Shown here: one piece after another, positions 1-11,724 of the stretch
How positions within the stretch are numbered: position 1 is the first letter of the stretch
Layout of the letters: each line of letters starts with the position of its first letter
Assembly (NCBI RefSeq): GCF_905171765.1
Contig: NC_053398.1
Coordinates: 51,086,338 to 51,150,337 of the forward strand
From: Bufo bufo
Taxonomy: Eukaryota; Chordata; Amphibia; Anura; Bufonidae
Length of the DNA: 64,000 nt
Direction: 5' to 3'
Program-made: the position numbers and the translations under genes
Notes under the pieces: model-generated
Told to the model about the DNA's origin: nothing
What the model saw: the letters and a program-made list of their open reading frames with translations, nothing else
Database searches by the model: none

Positions 1-1051
1 TTTTGAATAGTTTGAGGGGTGTAGTTTCTGAAATTGGGTCATTTATGGGGGGTTTCTATTATGTGAGCTCCTCAAAGTGACTTCAGAACTGAACTGGTCC
101 TTAAAAAAAGTTGATTTTGGATTTTTTTTTTTTCTAAATCAAAAATTGCTTCTAAAATTCTAAACCTTCTAACGTCCTAAAATTTTTTAAGAACATTACT
201 AAAATGATGCCAAAATAAAGTAGACATATGGTGAATGTTAATTAATGAGTTTTTTATGAGGTATCACTATCTGTCTTAAAAGTAGAGAGATTCAAATTTA
301 GAAAACAGTGAATTTTTTCAAATTTTCGTTAACTTTTGGATTTTGTTTTATAAATAAAGGTAAAACATATTGACTCAAATTTACCATTTACATGATGTAC
401 AATGTGTCACGAGAAAACAACCTCAGAATGGCTTGGATAATTAGACCTGGTCAGGAAGGGGGCAAATGGCCCGGTGTGGAAGTGGTAAAGACTATAGGTA
501 AATGTACTACTGAATTTATTAAGCCTGGCACTCATACTCTAATCTTAATAAGATGTGCGCTGGAGTAGGATGCGCCATATTGAAGGGGTTGGTCACTTTC
601 TGGTTACAGTTGACCAATATGTTTGTAAGATGGTTATATTATACTAATATAGTCTTTGTTGAAATTCTGCGCCATTTTCTATATTTCGTAAGGTATGTCC
701 CCTTGCTACACGGAGGTCCTGTCCATAAAATGGCTGCTGATGGAGGGTATGTGACCAGGCAAATCACTGTCCCATTCTAATACACTGCACTTGCCATCTG
801 TACATGCACTGTTGAGAGTTTAGTGCAGGTGCAGTGTGTTAGAATGGAGGAGGCTGAGTGATGTGTCTAGTCACATGACCCTCTATTAGCAGCTATCTAA
901 CGGACAGCACAGAAGATTTGCCTAATGAGGGGACATGGTTCAAGAAAAATGGCAAACAGCACAGAATATCAACAAAGGATATATTAGTTTCATATAGTCA
1001 TCTTACATACACATTGGTCAACAGTAACTACAAAGTGGCTAACCGCTTTAA
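1..1051. other. Non-coding AT-rich sequence, no gene seen
   Basis: No open frame here resembles a known protein, and I recognise no RNA gene. The stretch is AT-rich with short homopolymer runs. It ends at the TTAA that marks the next element. It may contain old, unrecognised repeats. Confidence 0.5.
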
Positions 1052-1435
1052 CCCTTTCTACCCCAGAGGTGTTTTTGTTTTTGCGTTTTTGTTTTGCGCT
1101 CCCTGCCTTCCCAGAGCCATAACTTTTTTATTTTTCAATTCACATAGCCGTATGAGAGCTTGTTTTTTTGCGGACAAGTTGTACTTTCCAGTGCCACAAA
1201 TTAATATTGCATATGATGTAGTGAGAAGGAAAAAAATTCCAAATGGGGTGAGGTCACAGTTTTACGTGTTTTTTATTTACGACATTCAATGTGCGAAAAA
1301 ACTAACCAGTTACTTTCATTCTACATGTTAGTATGAATCTGGGAATATCCTACATGTATAATTTTTAATACATTATGGTACTGATAAAATAAAAAAAAAC
1401 TTGGAAAAAAAAGATCAGTTTTTTATATATATATA

Positions 1436-1649
1436 CAGTCTTGTGAAAAAATTAGGACACCCTTTGAAAGCATGTGGTTTTTTGTAACATTTTTAATAAA
1501 TGGTTATTTCATCTCCGTTTCAACAATACAGAGAGATTAAAGTAATCCGACTAAACAAAGAAAACTGAAGAAAAGTCTTTTCAAGATCTTCTGTAAATGT
1601 CATTCTACAAAAATGCCTATTCTAACTGAGGAAAAAGATAGGACACCCT
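1436..1649 (+). repeat. Left inverted repeat of the Tc1 element
   Basis: This 214-bp arm is the reverse complement of 2843-3056 with only a few differences. Transposase would bind the paired direct repeats at its outer and inner ends. The inner repeat ends 5 bp before the transposase stop codon. Confidence 0.9.
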
Positions 1650-1654
1650 TGCCC

Positions 1655-2677
1655 CTAATAGCGAGTGTTACCTCCTTTGGCTGAAATAACTGCAGTGAGA
1701 CGGTTCTTGTAGCCATCTACCAGTCTTCGACATCGGTCTGAGGAAATTTTACCCCACTCCTCAATGCAGAACTTTTTCAGCTGTGAGATGTTTGAGGGGT
1801 TTCTTGCACGTACAGCCCTTTTCAAGTCACCCCACAGCATCTCAATGGGATTCAAATCTGGACTTTGACTTGGCCATTCCAGGACTCTCCATTTCTTCTT
1901 TTTCAGCCAATCTTTGGTTGATTTACTAGTATGTTTTGGGTCATTGTCATGTTGCATGGTCCAGTTCCGCTTCAGCTTTAATTTTCTAACTGATGGTCTC
2001 ACATGTTCTTCAAGCACCTTCTGATACACAGTAGAATTCATCGTGGATTCTATGATGGTGAGCTGACCAGGTCCTGCTGCAGCAAAGCAGCCCCAAACCA
2101 TGACACTTCCACCTCCATGCTTCACAGTTGGTATGAGGTTCTTTTCTTGGAATGCTGTGTTTGGTTTACGCCAAACATGTCCTCTGCTGTTGTGTCCAAA
2201 TAATTCAATTTTGGACTCATCTGTCCAAAGAACATTATTCCAGAAGTCCTGGTCTTTGTCAACTTTATCGCTGGCAAATGTCAGTCTGGCCTCGATGTTT
2301 CTCTTGGAAAGCAAAGGTTTCCTCCTTGCACACCTCCCATGCAAGTTAAACTTGTACAGTCTCTTTCTGATTGTAGAGGCATGTACTTCTACATCAACAG
2401 TAGCCAGAGCCTGCTGTAGTTCTCGAGATGACACTTTAGGGTTTTTGGATACCTCTTTTAGCATCTTGCGGTCTGCTCTTGGGGTGAACTTGCTGGGGCG
2501 ACCAGTCCTGGGCATGTTGGCAGTTGTTTTGAAAGCCCTCCACTTGTAGACTATCTTCCGGACAGTGGAATGGCTGATTTCAAAATCTTTTGAGATCTTT
2601 TTAAATCCCTTCCCAGACTCATAGGCTGCTACAATCTTTTTTCTGAAGTCCTCTGACAGCTCTTTTGCTCTCACCAT
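1655..2677 (-). CDS. Tc1-family transposase (DD34E), intact frame
   Basis: A cut-and-paste transposase that would bind the flanking inverted repeats and catalyse excision and integration at TA. The frame is open to 2710. I prefer the ATG at 2675-2677 (MVRAKELSEDFRKKIV), the usual family start, giving 340 residues, a normal Tc1 length. The N-terminal third has two helix-turn-helix regions with a GRPSKF hook-like motif between them. The catalytic triad is visible: D in LWTDESKIELFG, D in MQHDNDPKHTS, and E in [11 protein letters not shown], with 34 residues between the second D and E. The GGGSVMVWGCF glycine-rich box is present. No stop or frameshift is seen, so the copy is young or was recently active. 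Promoter and activity are not shown by the sequence. Confidence 0.93.
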   Translation of the reverse strand: MVRAKELSEDFRKKIVAAYESGKGFKKISKDFEISHSTVRKIVYKWRAFKTTANMPRTGRPSKFTPRADRKMLKEVSKNPKVSSRELQQALATVDVEVHASTIRKRLYKFNLHGRCARRKPLLSKRNIEARLTFASDKVDKDQDFWNNVLWTDESKIELFGHNSRGHVWRKPNTAFQEKNLIPTVKHGGGSVMVWGCFAAAGPGQLTIIESTMNSTVYQKVLEEHVRPSVRKLKLKRNWTMQHDNDPKHTSKSTKDWLKKKKWRVLEWPSQSPDLNPIEMLWGDLKRAVRARNPSNISQLKKFCIEEWGKISSDRCRRLVDGYKNRLTAVISAKGGNTRY

Positions 2678-2842
2678 GGTGCTCACTCTCACTTCAACAG
2701 TCAGGAGCACACCAAACTAAATGTCTGAGGTTTAAATAGGGCAAGCCTCATTCAACATGCAGAGTAACGATCTACTAATTATGTGCACCTGGTGTGATAT
2801 ACCTGTGTGAGATCTGAGCCAATTTAAGAGGGAATACATGTG

Positions 2843-3056
2843 AGGGTGTCCTATCTTTTTCCTCAGTTAGAATAGGCATTTTTGTAGAATGACATTTACA
2901 GAAGATCTTGAAAAGACTTTTCTTCAGTTTTCTTTGTTTAGTTGGATTACTTTAATCTCTCTGTATTGTTGAAACGGAGATGAAATAACCATTTATTAAA
3001 AATGTTACAAAAAACCACATGCTTTCAAAGGGTGTCCTAATTTTTTCACATGACTG
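2843..3056 (-). repeat. Right inverted repeat of the Tc1 element
   Basis: Partner of the left arm. It starts at AGGGTGTCCTATC and ends at GACTGT next to a TA. The upstream region of the transposase gene lies between this arm and the ATG at 2677. Confidence 0.9.
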
Positions 3057-3061
3057 TATAT

Positions 3062-4113
3062 ACACACTCACCTAAAGAATTATTAGGAACACCTGTTCTA
3101 TTTCTCATGAATGCAATTATCTAATCAACCAATCACATGGCAGTTGCTTCAATGCATTTAGGGGGGTGGTCCTGGTCAAGACAATCTCCTGAACTCCAAA
3201 CTGAATGTCAGAATGGGAAAGAAAGGTGATTTAAGCAATTTTGAGCGTGGCATGGTTGTTGGTGCCAGACGGGCCGGTCTGAGTATTTCACAATCTGCTC
3301 AGTTACTGGGATTTTCACACACAACCATTTCTAGGGTTTACAAAGAATGGTGTGAAAAGGGAAAAACATCCAGTATGCGGCAGTCCTGTGGGCAAAAATG
3401 CCTTGTGGATGCTAGAGGTCAGAGGAGAATGGGCCGACTGATTCAAGCTGATAGAAGAGCAACGTTGACTGAAATAACCACTCGTTACAACCGAGGTATG
3501 CAGCAAAGCATTTGTGAAGCCACAACACGCACAACCTTGAGGTGGATGGGCTACAACAGCAGAAGACCCCACCAGGTACCACTCATCTCCACTACAAATA
3601 GGAAAAAGAGGCTACAATTTGCACGGGTTCACCAAAATTGGACTGTTGAAGACTGGAAAAATGTTGCCTGGTCTGATGAGTCTCGATTTCTGTTGAGACA
3701 TTCAAATGGTTAGTCCGAATTTGGCGTAAACAGAATGAGAACATGTATCCATCCTCTGATGGCTACTTCCAGCAGGATAATGCACCATGTCACAAAGCTC
3801 AAATCATTTCAAATTGGTTTCTTGAACATGACAATGAGTTCACTGTACTAAAATGGCCCCCACAGTCACCAGATCTCAACCCAATAGAGCATCTTTGGGA
3901 TGTGGTGGAACGGGAGCTTCGTGCCCTGGATGTGCATCCCTCAAATCTCCATCAACTGCAAGATGCTATCCTATCAATATGGGCCAACATTTCTAAAGAA
4001 TGCTATCAGCACCTTGTTGAATCAATGCCACGTAGAATTAAGGCAGTTCTGAAGGCAAAAGGGGGTCCAACACCGTATTAGTATGGTGTTCCTAATAATT
4101 CTTTAGGTGAGTG
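3062..4113 (+). mobile_element. Second Tc1-like transposon, internally deleted
   Basis: The terminal inverted repeats read CACTCACCTAAAGAATTATT on the left and its complement ending ...TTTAGGTGAGTG on the right, next to TA. The element sits immediately beside the first Tc1 copy, with only a TATATA-type spacer between them. Its transposase gene is broken and internally deleted, so the copy is non-autonomous. The exact left end is uncertain by 1-3 bp because of the TA/CA-rich junction. Confidence 0.88.
3213..4081 (+). pseudogene. Broken Tc1-like transposase (frameshift plus deletion)
   Basis: Frame one (3213-3713) holds the start, MGKKGDLSNFERGMVVGAR, the DNA-binding helix-turn-helix region and the first catalytic D in WSDESRFLL. 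It then shifts frame at about 3710. The second frame continues as VRIWRKQNEN and then directly YPSSDGYFQQDNAPCH, so a block of several tens of residues that normally carries the glycine-rich box is missing. The second D (QQDNAPCH) and the E (DLNPIEHLW) remain, with 36 residues between them, wider than in classical Tc1. The stop is at 4079-4081. A dead copy. Confidence 0.88.
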
Positions 4114-5429
4114 TATATATAACTTTTTTGTAGTTATGTGTATAGAGCTATGTGAGTGTTAATTTTTTGCCAGGCGATCAGTACTTTTCATTGATACCAT
4201 TCTGGGGTGTGTACAACTTTTTAATCACTTTTTATTTAATCTTTTGTGGGAAATGAAGAGACCAAAAACAGCGAATCTGTCATTTTGATGTTTTTTTTCT
4301 GTTTCGCCGTTTGCTGTATGGGGAAAATATTTTTTATATTTTTATAGTATGGGTGTTTTATAGTATGGGCGTTTATGCACGTGGCAATACCCATTTTTAT
4401 TTTTATTTTTGGGAAAGGGGGTGATCAGAATTGTTATATTAAAAAAATATATATATTATTTCTAAAAACTTTTTTTTTTTCTTACACTTTTTTTTTTATA
4501 GTTCCTATAGGGAACTATAATAAGCAATCATTAGATTGCTATTCTCATAGACTCCAATGCATTAGTATGAGAAATTTACTAGTTTCCTATGGAGCCCTGC
4601 TACATATGAAGAGGCTGCTGTATACAAGCTCTGACTCCTCCAATCTCCGCTGGAGGGAGCGCGCGCTTCCAGGTTTGCATGCGCTCAGATGCCGTGGTCA
4701 GGCCAGCACTATACGCTGATCGGGAAGGGGTTAATAAGAGGTGGCAGCCTCTTGATAAATTTAGCACATTTTCAGGTGGTCTGTGCACCAGAAAAGCAAA
4801 TATACACCAATGCTATAATTAGAAATGAGCGAATCAAAGTTGACGAAGTGGAATTCGTTACGAATTTCAGGAAAACTTTGATTCGCAACGAATGCGAATT
4901 TCCTCGCGCTTCGTGGTAACGAATCACAATTTTCCCTAAAATGGCAGCTACACGTGTGAGGACTGAGGACATGGGGCAAGGAACTCTGGGAAGGCAGGAT
5001 CACCCAGATTGACATGCATGCATGCAGCCAATCAGCAGCCAGCCAACACTGTGATGTCACAGCCCTATAAATACTGCAGCCATTTTAGATTCTGCCATTT
5101 TCCAGCATTCAGAGTGCAGGGACAGACATGAGAAGGCGCTAGGGACAGCAATAGTAAAAACCTAATTGTGAAAAAAGAAACTTAAAAAACGATTTATTAG
5201 TGCAGGGAAAGGATAGGGAGGAATCATTTCACAGCATCTTAGTGCAGGGAGAGACTTCAGAAGACGCTAGGGATAGCGATAGCAAAGCGATTTACAAGTG
5301 CAGGGAAAAATTATTTGGGGATCCAAATAGCCATTATACAGCTCTGTCATTCCAGATATTTGTTCTTGGGGTGCAAGTGCTATGTTGAAAAGCCTTTAGT
5401 GGCTTATATCTGTGGAAAAAGACAAATAT

Positions 5430-6640
5430 ATACACACTTCTCTGCTGGAGTTTTATCCGGTGAAAGCGTATATGGGGGTATTTCATAAAAAAATGAAAAA
5501 TATATACTCACTGCACTGTTTCAGTTTTTTCTGGTGAAAGCGTATAGGCGGCGTATTTCAGTACTACAAAAAATATATGTACGCAGTTCAGTCTTTAAGT
5601 TATTTCTGTTGAAAGCGTATAGGGGCGTATTTCAGTAAAAAAAGAAAAAAATATACACACTGCACTGTTGCAGTTATTTCTGATTAAAGCGTATAGGGGC
5701 GTATTTCAGTCCTACAAGAAGTTTTTTACAGTAAAAGCGTATAAGGGTGTATTTCAGTAAAAAAAATAAAAATATAAGCACTGCACTGTTGCAGTTATTT
5801 CTGGTTAAAGCGTATAGGGGCGTATTTCAGTAAAAACAGAAAAAATATATACGCACTTAACTGCTTAATTTTACCCTGGTGAAAGTGTATAGGGACGTAT
5901 TCCTGTAAAAAAAAATCTATACGCACTTCACTGCTTAATTTTTTTCCTGGTGAAATTGTTTGGTGGCCTATTTCCGTAACAAAAAGAAAAATCTATATTC
6001 ACTTCACTGCTTAATTTTTTCCTGGTGAAAGCATATAGGGGCGTATTTTTGTCAAAAACTAAAAATCTATACGCACTTCACTGCTTAATTTTTTCCTGGT
6101 GAAAGCGTTTGGTGGCCTATTTCAGTAACAAGAGGAAAAATCTATATGCACTTCATTGCTTAATTTTTTCCTGGTGAAAAAGTTGGGTGGCCTATTTCAG
6201 TAACAAAAAGAAAAATCTATATTCACTTCACTGCTTAATTTTTTACTGGTGAAAGCGTATGGGGGCATATTTCTGTAAAAAAATAAAAATCCATACGCAC
6301 TTCACTGCTTAATTTTTTCCTAGTGAAAGCATTTGGTGGCGTATTTCAGTAACAAAAAGAAAAATCTATACGCACTTTACTGCTTAATTTTTTCCTGTTG
6401 AAAGCATATAGGGGCATGTTTCTGTCAAAAAAGAAAAATCTATACGCACTTCACTGCTTAATTTTTTCTTGGTGAAAGCGTTTGGTGGCCTATTTCAGTA
6501 ACAAGAAGAAAAATCTATATGCACTTCACTGGTTAATTTTTTCCTGGCGAGAGCTTATAGGGGCATATTTCTGTACTACAAGAAAAAAATATCCTCAGTT
6601 CACTTCTGCAATTATTTTTTTGTGAACGCGTATAGTGGCC
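5430..6640 (+). repeat. Minisatellite, ~75-bp units, inside the hAT element
   Basis: About fifteen degenerate copies of a ~75-bp unit run through this stretch. Recurrent pieces are CACTTCACTGCTTAATTTTT, CCTGGTGAAAGCGTAT and GGCCTATTTCAGTAAC, followed by an A-rich segment. Units are most regular from about 5,900 to 6,540. The array is untranslated and lies between the left hAT end and the transposase gene. It could be a subterminal transposase-binding array or simply an expanded repeat. Confidence 0.85.
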
Positions 6641-7605
6641 TATACAACAAGAAAAATATATTTGTTGCTTTTAGGAGTGTTTTAATTTGCGTTTAATTTA
6701 TTTAATTCAGCTAAAAGTGTCAGGCAGAGAAGTTCCAGCCATGCACAGAGGAGTGGCAGAGGCCTAAATGGTTCTGGCGCATGCAGAGGTCGTAGCAGCA
6801 GGAGTCGCAGCGAGAACCCTGAGCTCCCGGTGTCATCTAGCGGTCGTGTCTTGACCAGTAACCCAGCGGTTCTTGATTAGTTAACTCGGTCATCCACTTC
6901 ATCCCAAGTGACATCAGACAGCCCCAGCCAACAGTCGGTAGGTTCGTCAGACACACACAACCCTTAGTTGGCATGGCCCGTGAGCAGGCCCTGTGCCCTC
7001 ACCTGTCCTCAACCTGCCTCTTTCCTTTTCTGTTCCCACACTGCGAGAAGTATTATATGCTGTAGGCTCAGCTCCACTTTTCAGCGAGGAAGAGCTACTA
7101 GAGGGCGAGCAGCAGCTACTGCCTGGCCAAGATCTGGAGGAGACATCCGCCACTTCCTCTGCTAGGCGGGCTAGTAGTGATGAGCAGAGTGGCGTGGGAG
7201 GTGGTGTTGCGAGCGGTCAGGCTCCTGACCCAGAGACCGTTGAGGAGGATATCAGTGACGTGCAGACTACTCGATGATGATGAAGCCGAATCGCACTTGG
7301 GAGCCGGGTGCAGGAGGGGCTTCATCATCATCAGGAGAAGAGGGTGGCAGCTTGCCTGTGAGCCAGCGGCCGAGCCAGCAAGTCGATAGGCTGGCCGGGA
7401 GTCAGCAGGGTTGCAGCAGTGGGAGGTCGGGAGCCAAACGGGCACCGGGTAGACCACCTGATTCACAGCAGCCTACCTGCCTGGGAAGTAGTAGTGCAGG
7501 GGTTCACGGAGGCAGTGGCGGTAACAGTCAGTCAGTGTGTACTGTTGGGGGGGGGGAATCACCTACTTGGCGGTGTGGCAGTGTTTTGTGAAGCCGCCGG
7601 AGTAG
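6641..7605 (+). other. hAT 5' region, no intact gene
   Basis: Part of the hAT element upstream of the zinc finger. Short open frames exist but none continues into a recognisable domain. The stretch is GC-richer than its surroundings and encodes acidic, serine-rich fragments such as those near 7,080-7,270. It is probably the decayed N-terminal part of the transposase gene or its leader. Confidence 0.45.
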
Positions 7606-9252
7606 GTGAATGTGGCCATATGTAGAATCTGTGGGCAGAAAGTGAAGCGTGGGCAGGGTGCCAATGTTGGCACTACGGCCCTGCCTCAACATATGCAGCG
7701 TCACCATACAGTGGCCTGGGAGAGCCGTGGCCCCGATGTGGTGGTCCAGCCTGCCGCAGCATTCGCTGCTTCATCCACTGGCACGCATCCGGTTTCTGGC
7801 AGTCAAGGCTCCACCACCTCAGCCGAAGGGAGCCGTCTGTCCCTCCCATCATCTGCCGGTCCTGATGCTCCTGCTAATCCTCGTCACGCATTCTGTCAGC
7901 AATCGATCACCGAAGCGATTGCTAAGAGACAGCAGTATACATGCACGCATCGTACGACGCAGAAGCTGAACGTGCTCCTGTCCAAGTTGCTAGTGCTGCA
8001 GTCCCTCCCTTTCCAAGTAGTGGACTCTGCAACTTTCAGAGAACTGATGGCTTGTGCCGAGCTGGAGAGTCCCAAGCCTTCATTTCTTTGCCAAAAAGGC
8101 AGTACCAGCCCTGCACACACATGTAGAACAGAAGGTGGGCCAGTCCTTGAGCCTGTTGGTGTCTGCCAAAGTGCACTGCAGCGCCGATGTGTGGAGCTGT
8201 AACTACGGTCAGGGACAATACATGTCCTTTACGGTCCACTGGGTGAATTTGGTTTCTGCACAGCCACACCAGCAACTTGGCCAGGTGACGCCGCTTCCCC
8301 CTCCACTTTCTCACGCCGTTGGGCCAGAGACAATGTCCGCGTCTGCCTCCTCAACCTCCACGATGTTCTCAGCCTCCACTGTAGGGACAAATCACAGTGC
8401 TCCTTCAGCATACCACATGTGCAGGGCTCGGCGGTGTTCTGCAGCTGGTTTGCCTTGGTGAACGGAGTCACATAGGGGAGGAACTGCTCCGTGTGATGCA
8501 TCAAGAAATCGAATCCTGGCTTTCTCTGCAACAACTGAAAATCGGAACCATGGTGATCGACAATGGGAAGAACATGGTGTCAGCGCTGCATCAAGGAAGG
8601 CTGGGCCATGCGCCCTGCATGGCACACGTGTTCCATCTGGTTGTCAAGCGATTCCTGAAGTCTTTCACCCATCTGCTTGCGTAGTGACAGCCGAATTGTC
8701 ACTATTCGGCAGAGGGATGACTTCTGGCTCTCCACCTTGTTGGACCCTCGCTACCGGTCCGGAATGGGGGCCTTTTTTACACCCACTGAGAGGGAGGACA
8801 AACTGAACTACTACAGAGACATCCTATGTAGTCAGTTGGCCGCTGTCTATCTGCGCCATCGTCCATCCTCTCGCAGATCTGACCGGTCTACAGTCACTGA
8901 TGAGTAGCTTTTTTCACCCACATAGTGAAGAAACTACTCACCAGCAGCAGCATCTAGACCTGGAGCAGAACCTGAACCAGCAGGTGGTGGCATACTTGTA
9001 CAGCACCCTGCCAGCCATCATTGAAGATCCGCTGGACTACTGGGCAGCCAAACTGGATTTGCCCTGGAAAAGCTGTCCTGCCCGGCCAGTAGTGTGGCAT
9101 CAGAGCTGGTGTTTAGTGCGGCGGGGGTCATAGTTACCCCAAGGAGAACTCGCCTGTCCACCCAAAATGTGGAGAGACTGACCTTTGTCAAGATGAATCA
9201 GGAGTGGATCAGACAGGATTTCCATCCACCAATTCCAGATGCATTAGACTAG
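7606..9252 (+). pseudogene. Decayed BED-finger hAT transposase
   Basis: Pieces in changing frames follow hAT order. A BED zinc finger (CRICGQKVKRG... HMQRHH) starts at 7606. An ITEAIAKRQQYT / FRELMACAE segment follows near 7,900-8,070. FFAKKAVPALHTHVEQK and SADVWSC (first catalytic D region) lie near 8,080-8,200. MVIDNGKNMVSALHQG (second D region) is at 8,550-8,600. WLSTLLDPRYRSG is near 8,725. The C-terminal dimerisation motif VFSAAGVIVTPRRTRLS lies near 9,110-9,160. Several frameshifts separate them, so no functional protein is expected. It belongs to the enclosing hAT element. Confidence 0.82.
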
Positions 9253-9429
9253 ATTCTCCATGGTGCCACACCAACACTTTGACAAAAGAGACTGGTTTCT
9301 TCTGGCTACCTGCCTCAGCTACTGCTCTGATGCTGCCACCCGCCTGATGCAACACATCTGATGCCAAGTGCTCCTTCTTTCACCCACCTTCGTTTTCGGG
9401 TACTGGTAATGCCACTCACTCCCCCACTC

Positions 9430-9920
9430 TGTCACCGGGTCACTTTGTGGTCTCCTGATGCAGCTGCTGCTGCCATCTCCACACTATGTCAGCTTGCCAC
9501 TCTGTGGTATCCTGATGCTGCTGTTGCCGTATCCACACTATGTCACCTTGCCACTCTGTGGTATCCTGATGCTGCTGCCGCCACCTCCAGATTCAGTCAT
9601 TGTGCCACTTGGTGGCCTCCTCATCTGCTGCCAACTTCAGACTCTGTCATTGTGCCAGTCGGTGGTCTGCTCATACTGCTTCCACCTCCATACTCTGTCA
9701 TTGTGCCACTCGGTGGTCTTCTCCTGATGCTGCTGCCGCCACCTCCAGACTAGGTCATTGTGCCACTCGGTGGCCTCCTCATACTGCTGCCAACTCCAGA
9801 CTCTGTCATTGGGCCACTCTGTGGTCTCCTCATGTTGCTTCCACCTCATCAATATGTCATAGGTCCACTCTGTGGACTTCTCATGCTGTTCCCTCTTCCC
9901 CACTTCATGACTGGGCCACT
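9430..9920 (+). repeat. Minisatellite, ~54-bp units, downstream of hAT transposase
   Basis: Around nine imperfect copies of a ~54-bp unit with the pattern CACTCTGTGGTCTCCTGATG, CTGCTGCC, CACCTCCAGACTCTGTCATT. The period equals 18 codons and most copies stay in register, so several frames remain open over the array. There is no sign that it is translated. It follows the dimerisation domain of the dead hAT transposase and lies inside the same element. Confidence 0.8.
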
Positions 9921-11029
9921 ATTTTGCCTTTCGGCCTGGCTGATATCATCATTTATTTGACCTTTCTTCTGATCTGTCAGAAGGAAGGAAAAATGAGACG
10001 CACAACGGATCCTGTCTGTGCAACAGCTATAAGGCCTGTATGGGCCCATCAGAATTGGCTTATGATTTGCTAGCCAAAAGCAGGAGTGGGTACAAAACAC
10101 AGAACACATGCAAATATTCCATTCACTTGTCATCTCTGTTTTAGATCCACTCATGTTTTTTTTGGCATTAGCAATACTGATGAATTATTGAGCAAATGCT
10201 GACCGAGTGTAGGCGGATGCTCCACAGACAGGATCCGTTTTTTGTGGGTTATTGTTCTGACAGATTAGAGGAACGGCAAATTAATCAGTGACATCAACAC
10301 AAACTTACTGCTGACACCCTCTCCACTCTGTCGGAGGGCTCTACTTGTATAAGCGTTTAATAGAACAGGTTTTGTAGACATCTACGTGGAATCAGCTGAC
10401 AAGAGTGCACTTCTTCTTGATGCTAACATCGACCTGTAAGGCTGAGTTGATACGTCAGTTATTTGGTCAATTTTAGCCCTGTGACTGCCCAAATAAGTGA
10501 AGTATGCAGTGATTCTAAGAGCGACCCCTGTCATCTGCATGTCATACTGACTCACAGTATTATTTCACTACCACAGCAGACTCCCTATGCATGTTACTGC
10601 AAGGCACAGTGTTCTACACCAGCGGTCCCCAACCGCCAGGCCGTGGCCCAGGGCCGGGCCCTGAAAGATTGCTTGCCGGGCCGCAGAGGAGAGAGGAGCG
10701 GAGACGCCAGGCGCATGCGCGCCTGACATGCACATCAGAGTGGCCAGAGTCAGTGGAGAAGGAGGGAGGGACGGAGGGAGGGAATCCCTCCCTCCCATGA
10801 TGCGGCCGCTGCAGAGCCGAATAAAATGAGCGGGCTCTGACGCTGCCCACACCACTGCCACCAATGAATGTGTGGCTAATATTAAAGTAGGAGGAGGGAC
10901 GGGGGAGGTTTTACCGCTGCGCCGCCTCAGCAAGTGTGCTCAGCTAGCGGCAGCCTCCTCCTCCTCCTGAGTCTTCTGTTCTCCAGTCCCCCAGCCGGCG
11001 CAGGCACCCGGCTCACACCCCCACACCGC

Positions 11030-11724
11030 GCCCCCGGAAGAAGGCAGATGCCGAAACGTGTGTTGGTGTGTACAGCTCTCCTGAGGAATCATCCACCCCT
11101 AACTTCATGGGTAGGTTTATGGGATTCTATTGTCAGTAATATGAGGGCATTGTGTTTGCTTTTGCACTTTATCTGTGTTAGGAGGTTTGGGAAGCATACA
11201 TTGATAGTGATTCACTGTGCCAGTTTATTGTTTGTCGTTTTTTACTTTTATATACAATTTAGGTAGTTGCATACACTTTTTGACATTTTCCTTTATTTTA
11301 GGGTTTAATATACAGTATATCTTACCTTTGTGTTGCACTACCTCTTTGTATTGCTACCTTGCGATTTAACACTAACAAGACATCTTTTGGTGCTTTTTTT
11401 TTTTGGCAGCCCCACCTGATCACTTATCTTCTCTTCCACCTCCAGGGACGTTTTAGCATTTTATTACAAGCCTCTATTTATATATATCTCTGTTATACTA
11501 TTCCTCAGGAGTGATTCGTACCACATCTTTTGATGTACTTTTGTGTCTTTTGTCATATTTATGTATTTATTAAAATTACTGTTTATTTTAGCCTGTTTAG
11601 TCAGTTTGTTTTTTAGGATTACTTCATGATGCTGAGCTGGCTTCTTTAGGGTCAGACAATTTTGCCCAACATTTATGTGGGTTTTTATTGTGTATGTTAA
11701 CCTGTGCATGCAAGATTATTAGCC
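11030..11724 (+). repeat. Possible older Penelope-like 3' remnant
   Basis: Within the second hAT, GGCAGATGCCGAAACGTGTG at about 11,045 resembles a worn hammerhead/pLTR motif (stem II GGC/GCC followed by GAAA). The following AT-rich tail resembles the 3' region of the intact Penelope copy in layout. No coding part is left. The identification is weak; it could simply be hAT interior. Confidence 0.3.

Larger units (their letters stand above)
1436..3056 (-). mobile_element. Tc1-like transposon with long IR/DR ends
   Basis: The element is bounded by TA dinucleotides (1434-1435 and 3057-3058), the Tc1/mariner target duplication. Its inverted repeats are about 214 bp (1436-1649 and 2843-3056) and nearly identical. 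Each arm holds two direct repeats of the core ATTAGGACACCCT / GATAGGACACCCT, one at the outer end (about 1450) and one at the inner end (about 1636). This is the IR/DR arrangement of the Sleeping Beauty type. Between the arms lies one uninterrupted transposase frame. It is inserted in a TA tract and abuts a second Tc1-like element only about 5 bp to the right. Confidence 0.93.
1052..4730. mobile_element. TTAA-flanked DNA element, interrupted by two Tc1 elements
   Basis: TTAA lies at 1048-1051 and again at 4731-4734. The inner termini are inverted: CCCTTTCTACCCC on the left against GGGAAGGGG on the right. A TTAA duplication is typical of kolobok- and piggyBac-type transposons. With the two Tc1 copies (1436-3056 and about 3062-4113) removed, about 1 kb of non-coding, non-autonomous element remains. 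A related stretch appears near 48,740-49,000. The superfamily is uncertain because no transposase is present. Confidence 0.5.

Noticed and set aside
918..1331. 137-residue open frame
   Set aside because: No ATG at its start in a sensible context, composition follows AT-rich repeat DNA and it overlaps the left end of the TTAA-flanked element.
9361..10073. Open frames of up to 157 residues with repeated peptide pattern
   Set aside because: They are the 54-bp minisatellite read in different frames; periodicity of 18 codons keeps several frames open at once on both strands.
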